The notes beneath the pieces were generated by a model. It searched no databases and had not been told where the DNA came from. It saw only the letters and a program-made list of their open reading frames with translations. From positions 496,001 through 560,000 of the forward strand of contig JASVEC010000011.1 in NCBI GenBank assembly GCA_030770535.1: a stretch of 64,000 nucleotides of DNA. Reading direction: 5' to 3'. This stretch comes from Batkoa obscura. Taxonomy: Eukaryota; Entomophthoromycota; Entomophthoromycetes; Entomophthorales; Batkoaceae. A program made the translations under genes and the position numbers. Positions 11,601-23,044 of this stretch are shown here, one piece after another (positions within the stretch are counted from its first letter, which is position 1; each line of letters starts with the position of its first letter).

Positions 11601-12448
11601 AGTTGCTTTCTTTTGTTAAATCTAAAGTTGCTGCCAATGATATTTTTGCACTTTTAGACCGTACACCCAAGATTAATCAATCAGATGTTTATGGTAATAA
11701 AAATAAGCAATTATATGGTAATATTTTAAGTGAAAATGCTCACTTTGCTTACCCGTCTAGACCCGATACTAAGGTATTAAATGGATTAGATTTAGAAGTA
11801 CTTAGAAATAAAAAAGTAGCTTTAGTTGGCTCTTCTGGGTCTGGAAAATCAACTATCATTGGCCTTATCCAAATGTTCTATACACTTGATTCTGGTAAGC
11901 TTGAAGTTGAAGGCCAGGATATCAGTGAATGGAATGTACCTTATTTAAGAAGTCAATTATCTACCGTTGGTCAAGAACCTGTACTCTTCAACATTTCAGT
12001 TATGGATAATATCGCTTATGGAGCAGAAAGAGATGTCACAAAAGAAGAAATTATTCATGTAGCTAAAATGGCTAATGCACATGATTTTATCATGGATCTC
12101 CCAGATGGTTATGATACTTCATGTGGTGAGCGTGGAGGTAGACTTTCAGGTGGTCAAAAACAGAGAGTAGCTATTGCTAGAGCACTTATTAGGAATCCAA
12201 AATTATTGCTATTAGATGAAGCTACATCTGCTTTAGATTCCCAATCTGAAAAAGTTGTACAAGATGCTTTAGATAAAGCTTCGGAAGGTAGAACTACAAT
12301 TACCATTGCTCATCGTTTATCCACTATTCAAGATGCTGATATAATTATTGTTATGAAAAATGGTAAAAAAGTAGAAATGGGTACCCATGACAATCTTTTA
12401 ACACTCAATGGATTCTATGCATCTTTAGTTCAAAATCAATCTCTTTGA
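8618..12448 (+). CDS. ABCB-type (MDR/P-glycoprotein-like) full ABC transporter 1
   Basis: Intron-less 1276-residue full transporter in the order TMD1-NBD1-TMD2-NBD2, normal length for the ABCB family. It should be an ATP-driven exporter of hydrophobic compounds in the plasma membrane or another membrane; the substrate is not readable. Each NBD has all its motifs: Walker A GHSGSGKST and GSSGSGKST, Q-loop VGQEP (twice), signature LSGGQKQR (twice), Walker B ILLLDEATSALD and LLLLDEATSALD, and H-loop IAHRLST. Both nucleotide sites therefore look canonical. An acidic linker (about 635-680) separates the halves. The two paralogues at 44-48 kb and 54-58 kb match it almost base for base over the NBDs but differ in membrane segments and linker. 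Confidence 0.95.
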   Translation: MFNFNKKYNNEVNEKDIGLEEEKEEEKSVENVPFLKLFKFATAKDKLLISFASSVSIINGISQPILFLLFSQAISLFGDYQKSYSENPDLANKTLRETVDFLCIMFVIVGAITAVAAYFQLSLWLMVGESQAVRIRNKYYHSVLSQEIGWFDSISSGDIASRIAGDINLVQDGISDKVGLLIQYVTCFIVAFIVAFIKGWKLTLVMLTSLPLMGVASMLISHDIADTSKNGQGVYGEAGSIAEEVLSAIKTIYSFNTQEKEQNRYEDKLKLARKKGFRKAFFSGLNNGIFLFIIFASYALAMWYGGKLIRDGEQGTVDVLAVFFNVLVGSMVLGMTSPSLTAIATAQGAATKLFEIIERESNIDPFLITEEHVKNQSKMSPVKGSITFENVQFSYPSRLDVQILKGISFEALKGQTVALVGHSGSGKSTCISLIERFYTPTSGRILLDGIDISQISNKFLKEHVGLVGQEPCLFGTTIKQNILFGLKNDDEFKADAKQLHDRVVNACKLANIHDFIMKLPQQYDTMVGDRGSQLSGGQKQRIAIARAIIKDPTILLLDEATSALDTESERIVQKALDNAAKDRTTIVIAHRLSTIKKADKIVVFDEGTIIEEGSHNELIELNGAYANLVKQQEIRKGGNEGKSKYDAVISTDINEDKVVLDIENIELNEVLFKIESQVKPLPEVLVKDKNQPVALARCLRMVRSYWYYGLCGSIGAIIDGVSYPIEAIILTNAIESFIGLTTPQLVEKSQININFSSLMFLVLAIVCFIAGLMRYAGFNTLGEHLTYEIRRRCFRSLLTQEVGFYDAPENSVGIITGKLSTEAENVQGLVGKFLGPIFSALSCTVISLIIAFLSGWKLTMVALATVPFTAYGQLVEVSALTDVNEKTKLAYLKASQIAMESIINKRTINSLNRETIFFEDYLGRVEKAHQVSKKGYLKSAVGYSFAMSIPHFVNALLFWYGTTLIISQEYDYKSIFQIINSIMFMGMSFGYASSELLSFVKSKVAANDIFALLDRTPKINQSDVYGNKNKQLYGNILSENAHFAYPSRPDTKVLNGLDLEVLRNKKVALVGSSGSGKSTIIGLIQMFYTLDSGKLEVEGQDISEWNVPYLRSQLSTVGQEPVLFNISVMDNIAYGAERDVTKEEIIHVAKMANAHDFIMDLPDGYDTSCGERGGRLSGGQKQRVAIARALIRNPKLLLLDEATSALDSQSEKVVQDALDKASEGRTTITIAHRLSTIQDADIIIVMKNGKKVEMGTHDNLLTLNGFYASLVQNQSL

Positions 12449-12809
12449 TTTAACCAAAGAATGCTTTGTTTTGTTTTGTTTTAATATAATAAAAATAATT
12501 TAAACAATATACATCTCTTATAAAGCTGTATTTTTTCTTTTACATTTATGATTATCTAAAGTTCTTTAAAAATATGAACGTTTCACTTAGCATTCTTATT
12601 TTTATCTAATGATTTAAAAAATATAATAATAATTTAATTTAATTTAATTTTCAGCATTGCTATTTAAGTTATCTTTAGTAATTAGTACAAAAAACATTAG
12701 ATTTGAATATTCAGTGTTGGTTTTTATTAAACAATACATTGGAAGCGTAAAATACAATACAACTTCCCAACGTACATTTTATAAAACAACAGAGTTTACA
12801 GTGTATCTC
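12449..12809. other. Convergent intergenic spacer
   Basis: Shared 3' region of ABC transporter 1 and the KDM5-like gene. AT-rich, no coding or repeat feature seen. Confidence 0.5.
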
Positions 12810-15800
12810 TCACTTATCAAAATAAGGCTCTCTAGGTTTAACGTGGATAGCAGACCCAACTTCACTACCAACATTTTGATTTGAGATATCCTTAGAACTA
12901 GGTGGAGTAGGTTCTCTACCTAATAAATTCGTTAAACTAAAAGGGTTAGAATCCACTTTATTTTCTTTTGATTCTGTATTAAATTTCTTTATTCTGTATT
13001 TTGGGTACTTTGGTATCTTTTCTTCCTCAATTGAAAACACTAAATAGTCATCTCTAAGCCTAGACCCAAGCTTATGTTTGACGATATTAATATAAGCACG
13101 CTCATCCACCTTGGTATGGATCAGAAGATAAAGCGCGGTGATCACATCAGGTAAGCTAATATCCAAACTTTGTACAATCCTTAATAGATCCTTTAAACGT
13201 TTAACACCAACCTTGTTCACTCCAGTAGCTAATATCTCCGTATAAATATCATGACGGAATTTAAGCAGTAAACTGACAATATCTTCCATCAATGTAAACT
13301 CTTCCAATTGTTGAGCTTCTTGGATATCTGTAGCTGCATCAATCACTTCTATAAATGTAGCCAAGGTGGGTCGTTTTGGTCGAATGTTGCCCTTGATGCT
13401 AGCGTCACATACTGGGCAGATGCAATAATCGGTATCAGTTTCAAATCCTTTAATACAATTGGAATGGTAATTGACCCCACATACCTGGCATAATAGATTA
13501 CTTTCTTTAGCGTGATGAAAGCAAAAACAAGCACCTTGAGAATACTTTAAATTATGTCCCTTTTCAACCTTTTTCTTCATCTGAGTTAGTTTAGTTGAAA
13601 ATGGCGCATGCCTTCCCTTTGGTGTAATTAGTAAACGTAAGCTTTGATCGTACCACTCTTTAACTCGAGCTTGAGACGAATTGGTAGCATTACTCTCAAT
13701 GATATTTAAATTAGTTGATGACAGCTTTCGTCTTAAACCGATATCTGGGATTGATATATCAGACTCACCTCTAAATCCCCCTGGTAAAAGTGGCACATGA
13801 GCATTGTTTGCAATGGGCAATGGGGATGCTTCGAAAATAGACTCTGTCTCTTCCACATTGGTTTGTTGCTTTACTCGCTCGCCTTTTAATTTTTTCGCTT
13901 CATCTAAGTGATAATTGACAAACTTTATTTTGGGCTTAGTACCAATAAAGGAGGACGAAAAAGGATTTAATTTATCAGTTGAATAAACAGACGGTGATCT
14001 TTCATCTTGTTCATTGTTTAATATTGACAAATTTTCATTAGGCTGTTCGCTATTTAGGTTAGGTAAGCTTTCATTATGCTCGCTGCTTAGGGTTATTGTA
14101 CTTACATTATGAGGTTCATTATTTGAGACAGTCAATCTATCTCGTTTTTGATTATTCCTCGGGCTGGCCAGGTTAAATGGAAGTTGTCTTTCGGTATTAA
14201 CTCGATGTTGATTATAAATAGCAGACTCTTCAACTAAGCTATGGGTAATATTGTTAGAATGAGAATAAACTGGATGTGCTTTTTGACTATTAATAGAATA
14301 AAAATTGTTCGGCAGGTCTGATTTATATTTTTCTAAACGAGTTGGGTCATAAACTTGTAAATTGTCTAATTTGCGCGTTTCTACATGGGCTGGCACATAA
14401 GTTGGTTTAACTGGATCATAAGTTAGTTTTACTGGATCATAGGTTAATTTTACTGGATCATAAATTGATTTGATAGTATCACAAAGTTGCACTTCATCAG
14501 ATCTATGATCTTTCTCTTTTATAGGCCTATAATATTGTACCTCCGCTGGCTCATAAGTTTCAACATCAATAGGTTCATGCGCATCCATTTCAACCTTGCT
14601 TCTATCTTCTTTTTCCAGCTTATCTTTCAACCCAATCAATTTCCTCATCACACTATCTTCGAAATAAACATTACAAGCCTCCTCTTTTAACTCAATGATT
14701 GCTTTAAGTGATGGTTTATTATGACTCAATAGTAATTCTACTTTATATTGCCAATCAAGACTTTCGTCAATCTTATTTAATAATTTAATGAGCATTTTAT
14801 TATCTTTTGGAATTTGAAATTCGCTTGCCAAATTACAAAGCAATACCAAATCATTAAGTGGATAGTAGGTTTCTAATAGAGCAATAGCTCTTTGGTTCCA
14901 TTCCCATTTGATTAATAACTGTTTCACTTTGTCGTTCCCCATATTAAAATTATACTTCTGACTGATTTTTTTGACAGAAAGTATTTTCGTATAATCCACT
15001 TCTTTCTGACTGAGTAATTGATTCAGCTGATCTGTATAATTAGCTAAAGCTTCATAAAAGTGTAAAAACCCATCAATTTCCGTTGAGGCAATTTTAAAGC
15101 TTAGTGCTTCATTTGCCAACTCCTTTACATAGTTAAAGTACTCCCATTCATACTCAAACTCAGACTGATTCTTATTTCCCGCCTGGTTCATACCTCTAAG
15201 AATCGCCGATGATTTATTAACCCACTCCTGATATTTATCCAGCATATGTTTCAAATTGATGCTCTCTGGAATAACACATTGTAAACTAGACGCACTATCG
15301 ATCAGATTCATCAACTCAAAATATTGGATCTTATCATTTTCTTTAAATAAATCAAGATACCTTTCCTTCCATCGCATCAAAGGTAAACTCATTCTTTCCA
15401 ATTTAGCAATCGTGTTTTGCAAATGAGCACTAGTAACATGAATAACCAAACATTTTACACTACCTTCGCACTGACATAATGTAGTAGCATGTGAAAGGCA
15501 AACAATTTTATTTATATTCTTCTCACACGTACAATAAGCATGTGAAAGATAACAAAAAGTATTACATACAGCACATTGGGGAATCTCAACTTGTCTATGA
15601 TCTCTTGAAACCTCTTTAAATATTTCTTTTGGTCCAATGCGCTTGGTTTGTTTCCTGCCTTCCAACTCTTGAAAAGCTATCTCTTTAAGGGAGGGTAATA
15701 GATGATTAGCTTGTGAAACAGTAAGCTTGGTATTGGTTAGATACAACAACAATTCCTCAAAACAAAACACAGGCATCCTATTTTGAAGTTGATAATCTGT

Positions 15801-17689
15801 TTTGGATTTCAATCCAAATGGAATCCAATCGTAAGGCGCGTAATAAATTGATTCATTAAAACTAAACCCATTGGAATACCAACAAGAATAAGATTGTGGT
15901 AGAGTAATAACAAATTCACCTGCTTTTTGTTCACATGTATAAATGGGAATCCCTGCTTTTTGAATGTCTTGGGGAGATACCATTGTTATTAATTGGTACA
16001 TCAATTCAGGGTCATTTTTAAAAAGAGAAGGTGCCAACTGTTTAAAGAAAGCTTCAAATTCATAAGCTGCATAGGAGGGTATACTATAGTACCTTTTACT
16101 TTCCCCCCAATGTTGATAGTTAATGGAATAAGCAAAATGATCATCTGTATGCCAACAATGGGTAGAAAATAACATAGTAATATATGCCCATGGGACATTC
16201 ATACCTGAATGTTTATCTTGTAAATTTGATAACACATTGCTTGGGCTATTGCCAATATTATTAAGGTTCCAAGGATGAGTGGCAATCGAATCATGTGGAT
16301 TAATTTCAGCTGTGGTAAAACCAGAGCCCTGATAAGAAGATTGCAAATCGTTGGCTGTTTCAACTTGTAAATCTACTACTGGGTTATCGATGTGATGCCA
16401 AAACTCTTTTTCTTTATTTAATGGTGACACTTTATTATTCCTTTTGTTAGATTGAGAGTCTGTTATCCTTAATTTTTGCATTAAATATTCTTGGTAAAAG
16501 TCATTTGCTTTCGTCATAAATTCATTGAGATAATACCCATTACCACTATCGAACCCAAAACTGGGCTCATAGTTTTTAAGGCATATTGGACAAAAGAAAG
16601 GAGGTAAAAGTACAACATTCATCTTCAACTCAAAACATCCTAAATGATAATAATCTTGACATGTTTCGCATTGGACCATTGCATCGGTCTTTAGCTCACC
16701 ACCTAAACAGAGCTCACATTTTTTACCTACATTCTTTCTCACTCTCTTTTTATCTTTGGCAGCTTGAATTTTATCAGCTAAATTCATATATTTGTTATAT
16801 GGCAATACATAATTCTCATAAATATTTTTTAAAGAATGAGAAAGTGAGGTGCAGTCGGCCGGATTATAACCTAAATTCCTACCAATTTGAGCCCATTTTT
16901 TGGACTTCACAACCTAAAAATTAAATTAAATATTAACTTTAATGCAAAAAATATATCAAAAGGCTGAACTTTACCGCTTCAAACCCACCCATCCCTTGTA
17001 CTGTATTATTCAAATGTAATAAGTTTAAAGTTTTGGTATAGACTGTAGGTACCCGAAACAAGTTACCAAACTGTTCATTAAAAGTCTTTAACTTTTCATT
17101 AAAGTTTAGCTGTTCCCTTGACTTTGCTCCAAGGTAATTGATCTTTTGAGTGTACGTTTTGAATTGGTATTTCTAAAAATTAATAATTATAAATAACCAG
17201 TTTCACTAACTTCTACTATTAACAAACCTCGACTTCGATTCCAAAGTTCACTTTAAAGTTAGCCGGGGGTACAACTTTACACATCCCATATCGCCCCGCT
17301 TTCAAAGTTAAAGTGGAAATGAGTTCACCCATGTTATTGAATTCTTCTTCAGTGGGGTAGAAAGTGGGTACTTCTTCAAGCTTAAAATGGTTATCTGAAG
17401 ATGTTGCCCCATTGCCATCTACCCTTAGTTCCAAGTTATTTCTACTATGACCTGAGTTCTCTTTAATGAACTCTTTCAGTTCTTCGTTTGTTATAGTGGT
17501 CGATGTATAAACTTCGGTTGGATTTGAGTTTAAGCCATCGTTGGTGACACCAGAAGATAAAGGTTGAATTTCAGGTTGAGTTCGCTTTCTTCCAGGTTTA
17601 TTACGCTTGTTGACGGACTGTGGTGTGCTGGGGTCTTGATCAGGTTGTAAAGTGCCTTTTTTAGTCGATTTTTGTTTTCTTTTTACCAT
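12810..17689 (-). CDS. KDM5/Ecm5-like JmjN-ARID-PHD-JmjC chromatin protein, catalytic site degenerate
   Basis: Three exons (17689..17228, 17172..16975, 16913..12810) with GTTTGT/TTTAG and GTAAAG/TTTAG introns, all phase 0, give 1587 residues. The order is JmjN (about 105-154), ARID (155-260), PHD1 (C4HC3, from Cys286), JmjC (about 450-620), C5HC2 zinc finger, a helical PLU-1-like region, three YDPVK(L/P)T repeats, and a C-terminal PHD (CFCFHH...CPVCD). This is the KDM5 layout; active members remove H3K4 methylation using Fe(II) and 2-oxoglutarate. The first ligand pair reads H-T-D and is acceptable. The distal His, in PRAYH of active enzymes, is Ser here (PQSYSCW), so catalysis is unlikely. 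Yeast Ecm5 is a known inactive relative. A histone-reading, complex-scaffold role is inferred. Confidence 0.9.
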
Positions 17690-18537
17690 TAAATAAGTAG
17701 CTTGGTGCGATATTTATTAATTAAAGGAGGTTGATGTTGAATTTGTTTTTAGTTGGAATAAAGCGTAATTTTTTCTTTAAAATGGTGATGCTATTTTTGG
17801 TTGTTTTTATACCTGTGATTTTAAAGTGAGAATAGTTTGGTTCTAAAAAAAGTTTTAAATTGTTGAATAACTATTGGTTTAAATTGATTTTAAAAATTTT
17901 AAAGAAAAATTATTTATTAAATTAAGATATTTTTGACATTTAAGATAAAATTAAGTTTAATATGACCAAGTTATTATGCTATTTTATTTACTTTATTAAT
18001 TTATAAATGAAGTATATAATTCACTAGACCATAAATATATTATTTACATTTAGTTATACTTACCTCATTCAAATCCAAACAATATGAATTCAAAATCTAA
18101 AATCTAAGAGATTAATTAAACTTACATAATTTGATTATACTTCTTGCTCACATTCCAACTATACATTACTAATCTTAAGACTAAAATTATCATCGTTCAC
18201 TTGATTTATAATTTTATCAGCTAATCGACTAATGCTAGCATATTTTAATTGTACCCAGTAGTTTTATATGGGGATGTATTTTTTTGTTTAAGAATTTTAC
18301 TAACAATCTTTCTGCTGAAATAGTGCTTAAAAATGGAAAAAACAACGAAGCCAAAAAAACACCCCCATATTGAGATTGAAATATCACTGCTTAGTATCCA
18401 ATAAAATAAAATAATTTTCCTTTTTTGAATCAAAAATAAACTAATTCTTAAGTTAAATATTAAAAGATTGAATCCTAATATATAATTATTAAAATACTTA
18501 ATTTCATATAATAGTGTTACTTTTCTTTTTTTCCCTA
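17690..18537. other. Intergenic: KDM5-like promoter, MITE, left flank of retroelement
   Basis: AT-rich. It contains MITE copy 5 and ends at the 4-bp CCTA that borders the LTR retrotransposon. Confidence 0.5.
18270..18366 (-). repeat. 98-bp MITE, copy 5 (reverse)
   Basis: Reverse orientation: starts GGGGATGTATTTTT and ends ACCCCC, with ATAT on both sides. The AATAGTGCTTAAAAA core is the complement of the usual one. Confidence 0.92.
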
Positions 18538-18937
18538 TGTGAAATCTGGTACTCAGGGTTTGGAGTCAAGAACAGCTATTGCTGGGTTGACTACACTATA
18601 AGTCGAAAGGTCTTAGTTTATGTGACTAAGATAGACTTGGGTTATGAGGAATAGCACGTAATAGGTTACAAGCTATATAAGACAAATAGAATAGACAATA
18701 CTAATGTAAAATCTATGTAAAATACTATTAAGAAAACTTAGTGGCTTTATTAAATGTTCGAGATATCAGGGATTAATTCAGTTAAAAAGCCTCGAACTAT
18801 TATATTCTGTAAACTCTTTTATACTCTGAAAAGTATAAGTATCAAAATGAGAAGATAATATTCTTTTGGGTGGAACTAGAAATTCTCATAACAAATCAAA
18901 ATAATTAACCATGGGACTGACAAAGCGATATTTCACA
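18538..18937 (-). repeat. 3' LTR of the Ty3-type element
   Basis: 400 bp, TG...CA ends, same sequence as the copy at 25691-26090. Preceded by CCTA, half of the target duplication. Confidence 0.95.
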
Positions 18938-19034
18938 TTTCCCTCCCTATGATTTGATATAGTGAATTTTTATGGCTTACTTACCGAGAACCTATGAGAT
19001 GGAATTTGACTAGTTACAAATTGTATTCATTGAA

Positions 19035-22000
19035 TCACATTGCTGATTTGAGAAACTTGGCATGGACTCGGTTATATATAACGCTTGTTCGTTTATGTTT
19101 AATTGAATAGCTATCATACAAGTGTTTATGTATGACTTCATATGGTCCATCCCATTTCAATGCTAGTTTATTTTTTCTAGATTGATTATAGGAAGGGTAC
19201 AGATGAACGATATCACCTACTTTGAAGACAGCTAGACGAGGAAGTCGAGAAATGTCTTGTCGATACCTCCTTGTTTTCGAGTCTGTCAATGCATTAAAGG
19301 CGTCAACTTGGATAGCTATTAGTTTTTTTGTTAGCTTAAGCAAGTACATGTCAGGACTCATCTCTTCTTGTCTAACTATCAAAGGAGCGAATGATATGGG
19401 GAGTCCCGGATGTCTCCCATAAAGCATAACAAAAGGGGATTTTTTGGTAATACTATGTACTGAATATCTATATGCTAAAATAGCAGAATGTAGATATTCA
19501 TCCCAAGAGCTAGTTTTATCGAAAGCCAGCTTCCTTAATATACGTACTAGTGTACCGTTTACTCTCTCAACCATTCCGTTAGTTTCAGGATGATATGGAG
19601 CTGCAGTAGAATGCTTTATGGCCATTAGTCTAGCTAATTTCGGGAGAACCAGGTTAACAAAATTGGCAGCGTTATCAGTAAGTATCACCTGAGGGCTTCC
19701 ATGCCTACAAATAATATCCTCGTATATAAATTTAGATATGTGAAAGGAAGTCTGATTTGGTATTGCTTTTGCTTCAACCCACTTAGTTAGATGGTCGATA
19801 GCTACAACAATAAATTTGTTCCCTCTTACCGAGGAGGCCTCACAGAGAGGACCTATTACATCTATACTTACCGTGTGAAATGCATGTTTAGGTAAAATAA
19901 ACTTATAGGCTGTAGCTTTTATTTTACTTTGTTCCCTCTTGCAAACATCGCAATTATTTATAAAGTCTTCCAAATCTGGTATCATTGATTCCCAATAGCA
20001 GGAGACTTTCATAGTATCGTATGTTTTTTGGAAGGCTGAATGTCCACAGATTACATCATGGAATTGTTGGCATGCAGATAGTCGTGAAGAAGGCCTAATA
20101 TATGGAATATATGTTCCCTTAATCTTTTTATACAAGGCATTATCTCTTACAATGATATTTTGAGCGTTTTTCTCAAGCCATTGTTTGAGTTCAGGCTGCT
20201 GCTGCGGCCATTTATCTTTATTACCCAATAGATTGTACAAATCATCATCTATGGGGGTAGCTAGACAAATTCTGGGTAACCTGCTAAGCCCATCTGCATT
20301 TTGATGATCTTTACCTGGTTTATATACTATATCAAAACTATACGATTGTAGTTTTAGAGCCCACCTAGCTAAACGTCCTTCAGGATTAGTGATTGAATAC
20401 AACCATTTTAGGGAAACATGATCAGTAATAACAGTAAAGTGAGTGCCGTAGATATACGGTCTAAATGCCTTTATAGCATGAATAATTGCAAGGCATTCTT
20501 TCTCTGTTGTAGTGTAGTTCCTTTCGTGTTTCGACAAGGTCCTAGAGGTATAGGCTATTGGGTGTTCACAATTGTTATCATCGAGTTGACTTAAAACACC
20601 TCCAACTGCAGTTAGACTAGCGTCAGTATGTAGTGAGAAGGGCTTTGAGAAATTTGGAAACATCAATACTGGGGCGTTAAGCAGCTTGTTGCGAAGCTCT
20701 TCAAAAGCTTGTTGGTGTTCTTCCTTCCATTGAAACTTGACTTCTTTCTTTAGTAATTGGAACAGTGGGGTAGCTAAATTCGAAAAGTCTTTTATAAACC
20801 TTCGATAATAATTCATTAATCCAAGGAATACTTGTACCTCCCGCATCGTAGTTGGGGGGAGAAGCTCCTTCACTGCATCTAGTTTATTTGGAATAGGGGC
20901 TAGTCCTTTGTCAGAGACTTTATAGCCTAGAAATTCCAAACTAGTTTGGAAGAATGAACACTTCTTTGGTTTTAACTTTAGATTGGCTTGACGGAGGCGC
21001 TCAAATACTGCTTTAAGATGAGTTAAGTGATCTATAAAAGTTCTTGAAAACACATTCAAGTCATCTAAGTAAATTAATACGCACGAAAGTTTAAGGTCAC
21101 CTAGTGTATTATCCATAAGACGCTGGAATGTAGCGGGAGCGTTCGAAAGGCCTTGTGGCATCCTAGTTGGTTGAAATAGTCCTTCAGAAGTTATTAAAGC
21201 GCACTTTTCTTGGTCTTCTGGATCCATTTCTACCTGCCAGTATCCTGAGATTAAATCCATTGCTGAAAAGTATTTAGCACCTTGTAATCGGTCAACCGCA
21301 TCGTCTATTCTGGGTAGAGGGTATACATCTTTCTTTGTGATTTTGTTAAGCTTTCTATAGTCCATAACTACTCTATTAGTTCCATCTTTTTTCTTAACGA
21401 TCATAAGGGGGGAGGCCCATGGACTATTTGAAGGAATGATTAAACCTAGCCTTAAGAGTTTTTGAACTTCTTCTCGTTCTGCTTTGAGTTCAGATTGAGA
21501 TTTACGATATGCTTTAGTTGCGACGGGTAATGAATCACATGTATATACTTTATGTTTAGTATTGCGAGCGCAACCAATATCTTCTTCTGAAGTTGCGAAT
21601 ATGTCTTTATATTCCTCCAGCAATTTATAAAATTGGAGTTGTTCATCTTGGTTTAGATGGTTAATAGTGTCTTTTTCCACAAAAAGGGCTTGGTTATTTG
21701 GGGCCTCTTCGTGAATTTGAAATTCTTCTAGTGTTGCAAATTTACTGAAAGTATTAATCAAGGCGTTGTTTTCTACGTATATCGTGCCAATCTGTTGGCC
21801 TCTAGAGATATTGATTTCTTTTTTGGTAATGTTTGCAAGTAATAACTTGATAGTCTCATTCATGTTGTTGCCTAAAATTCCGGGCATAGTTAGTGGTTCT
21901 AATTGTGAGACACCTTCTATACTATATATAGATAAATGGAATTCCTTAGGTATCCATAGTGAGATCTCAGTATCTAATACTATCTGTGACTTAGGCGGTA

Positions 22001-22868
22001 TTAATAAGTTCTTAGGAGAAATAACGGGAATTCCAGACTGTTTATATGCTATCTCCGGATATTGATGAATTACGGATTCTGATCCGCAGAGAGTGACATC
22101 AATTAATTTATTGTTGGTCCGATAGTTCATTATACGGCAGCCAGGAGATTTATTGTTTATCATATTGATAGATAGGTCTCTTGGTTTATTGTAGTACATT
22201 GGGATGGATTGATCTAATATTTTTAAGATATTTTGATCGTACAACAATTGACAACCGTGTTTCACAAAGAATTCGGTGCCTAGGAGGAAGTCATAACCTT
22301 CACTTTCTAATACTATTGCTGGAAAGGCTAAGGTTAGTTTTCCAAATTTGATTGGTATTGATGAGTATGCTCCTAGTGCTGTAGTAGTTCCAGTTCCAGC
22401 TGTACCAAAGGTGTCTGAGCAATCTATATCTGGTTTAAAGGATAATCGTTTTACCAGACGACTCGATATGAAATTGATAGGAGCTCCACTATCTAATATG
22501 ATGCGTACATTCTTTTTATAAATTGACGCATTGATGTAAGTACAATCGATGGAGTTAGCTTTGTCATCGAGGTTTACTAAAAGAATCTGTTTATTTGGAT
22601 TCTGGTATTCTCTAATAATTTTTCTAAATGCAATTGCTAAGTCTGATTCTCCAGTTAAGATCTTGTCTAGCGGGATTGGGATCGTAACATTGGTTAACCA
22701 CTGATGCGTGTTATCTAGTTCGCTTTGTGTGAGGGATAGTTTAGATAAATCAGATAATTGTGAGATGTAAGGTTTGGAGATCTCGTTCATTGGAATCGAA
22801 TCAGGAGCATTAATAGAGTTATCAGGTAGCTTGAAAATTCGAGGTGGAATGACTTTAGGGATTTCCAC
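19035..22868 (-). CDS. Retrotransposon Pol (protease, RT, RNase H, integrase)
   Basis: Open frame of about 1277 codons. An aspartic protease motif (LDSGAPINF) comes first. The reverse transcriptase has MPQGLSNAPATF and the YLDDLN active-site box, and an RNase H follows (TDASL, TTTEKECLAI). The integrase has an HHCC zinc motif (CDVCKREQ) and a core with SIDVIGPL and LTDNAANF. It lies downstream of gag on the same strand. Ty3 elements make Pol as part of a longer precursor. The coding part looks whole. Confidence 0.93.
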   Translation of the reverse strand: MEIPKVIPPRIFKLPDNSINAPDSIPMNEISKPYISQLSDLSKLSLTQSELDNTHQWLTNVTIPIPLDKILTGESDLAIAFRKIIREYQNPNKQILLVNLDDKANSIDCTYINASIYKKNVRIILDSGAPINFISSRLVKRLSFKPDIDCSDTFGTAGTGTTTALGAYSSIPIKFGKLTLAFPAIVLESEGYDFLLGTEFFVKHGCQLLYDQNILKILDQSIPMYYNKPRDLSINMINNKSPGCRIMNYRTNNKLIDVTLCGSESVIHQYPEIAYKQSGIPVISPKNLLIPPKSQIVLDTEISLWIPKEFHLSIYSIEGVSQLEPLTMPGILGNNMNETIKLLLANITKKEINISRGQQIGTIYVENNALINTFSKFATLEEFQIHEEAPNNQALFVEKDTINHLNQDEQLQFYKLLEEYKDIFATSEEDIGCARNTKHKVYTCDSLPVATKAYRKSQSELKAEREEVQKLLRLGLIIPSNSPWASPLMIVKKKDGTNRVVMDYRKLNKITKKDVYPLPRIDDAVDRLQGAKYFSAMDLISGYWQVEMDPEDQEKCALITSEGLFQPTRMPQGLSNAPATFQRLMDNTLGDLKLSCVLIYLDDLNVFSRTFIDHLTHLKAVFERLRQANLKLKPKKCSFFQTSLEFLGYKVSDKGLAPIPNKLDAVKELLPPTTMREVQVFLGLMNYYRRFIKDFSNLATPLFQLLKKEVKFQWKEEHQQAFEELRNKLLNAPVLMFPNFSKPFSLHTDASLTAVGGVLSQLDDNNCEHPIAYTSRTLSKHERNYTTTEKECLAIIHAIKAFRPYIYGTHFTVITDHVSLKWLYSITNPEGRLARWALKLQSYSFDIVYKPGKDHQNADGLSRLPRICLATPIDDDLYNLLGNKDKWPQQQPELKQWLEKNAQNIIVRDNALYKKIKGTYIPYIRPSSRLSACQQFHDVICGHSAFQKTYDTMKVSCYWESMIPDLEDFINNCDVCKREQSKIKATAYKFILPKHAFHTVSIDVIGPLCEASSVRGNKFIVVAIDHLTKWVEAKAIPNQTSFHISKFIYEDIICRHGSPQVILTDNAANFVNLVLPKLARLMAIKHSTAAPYHPETNGMVERVNGTLVRILRKLAFDKTSSWDEYLHSAILAYRYSVHSITKKSPFVMLYGRHPGLPISFAPLIVRQEEMSPDMYLLKLTKKLIAIQVDAFNALTDSKTRRYRQDISRLPRLAVFKVGDIVHLYPSYNQSRKNKLALKWDGPYEVIHKHLYDSYSIKHKRTSVIYNRVHAKFLKSAM

Positions 22869-23044
22869 AACAGGGACTTTTTTCTTTTTAGGTCTACCAC
22901 GAATTCGCGAAGGAAGTGCTAGGATGAGGGTAGAGGGGTCAAATTTTGAAAGCGTATTAAATTTAAGGTCTAATCCAGTGCTTTCATCTGGATCAGGAGG
23001 AATTTTTAACTTCGTGGAAGGGGGATCCTCATTTATCCTCCCAC

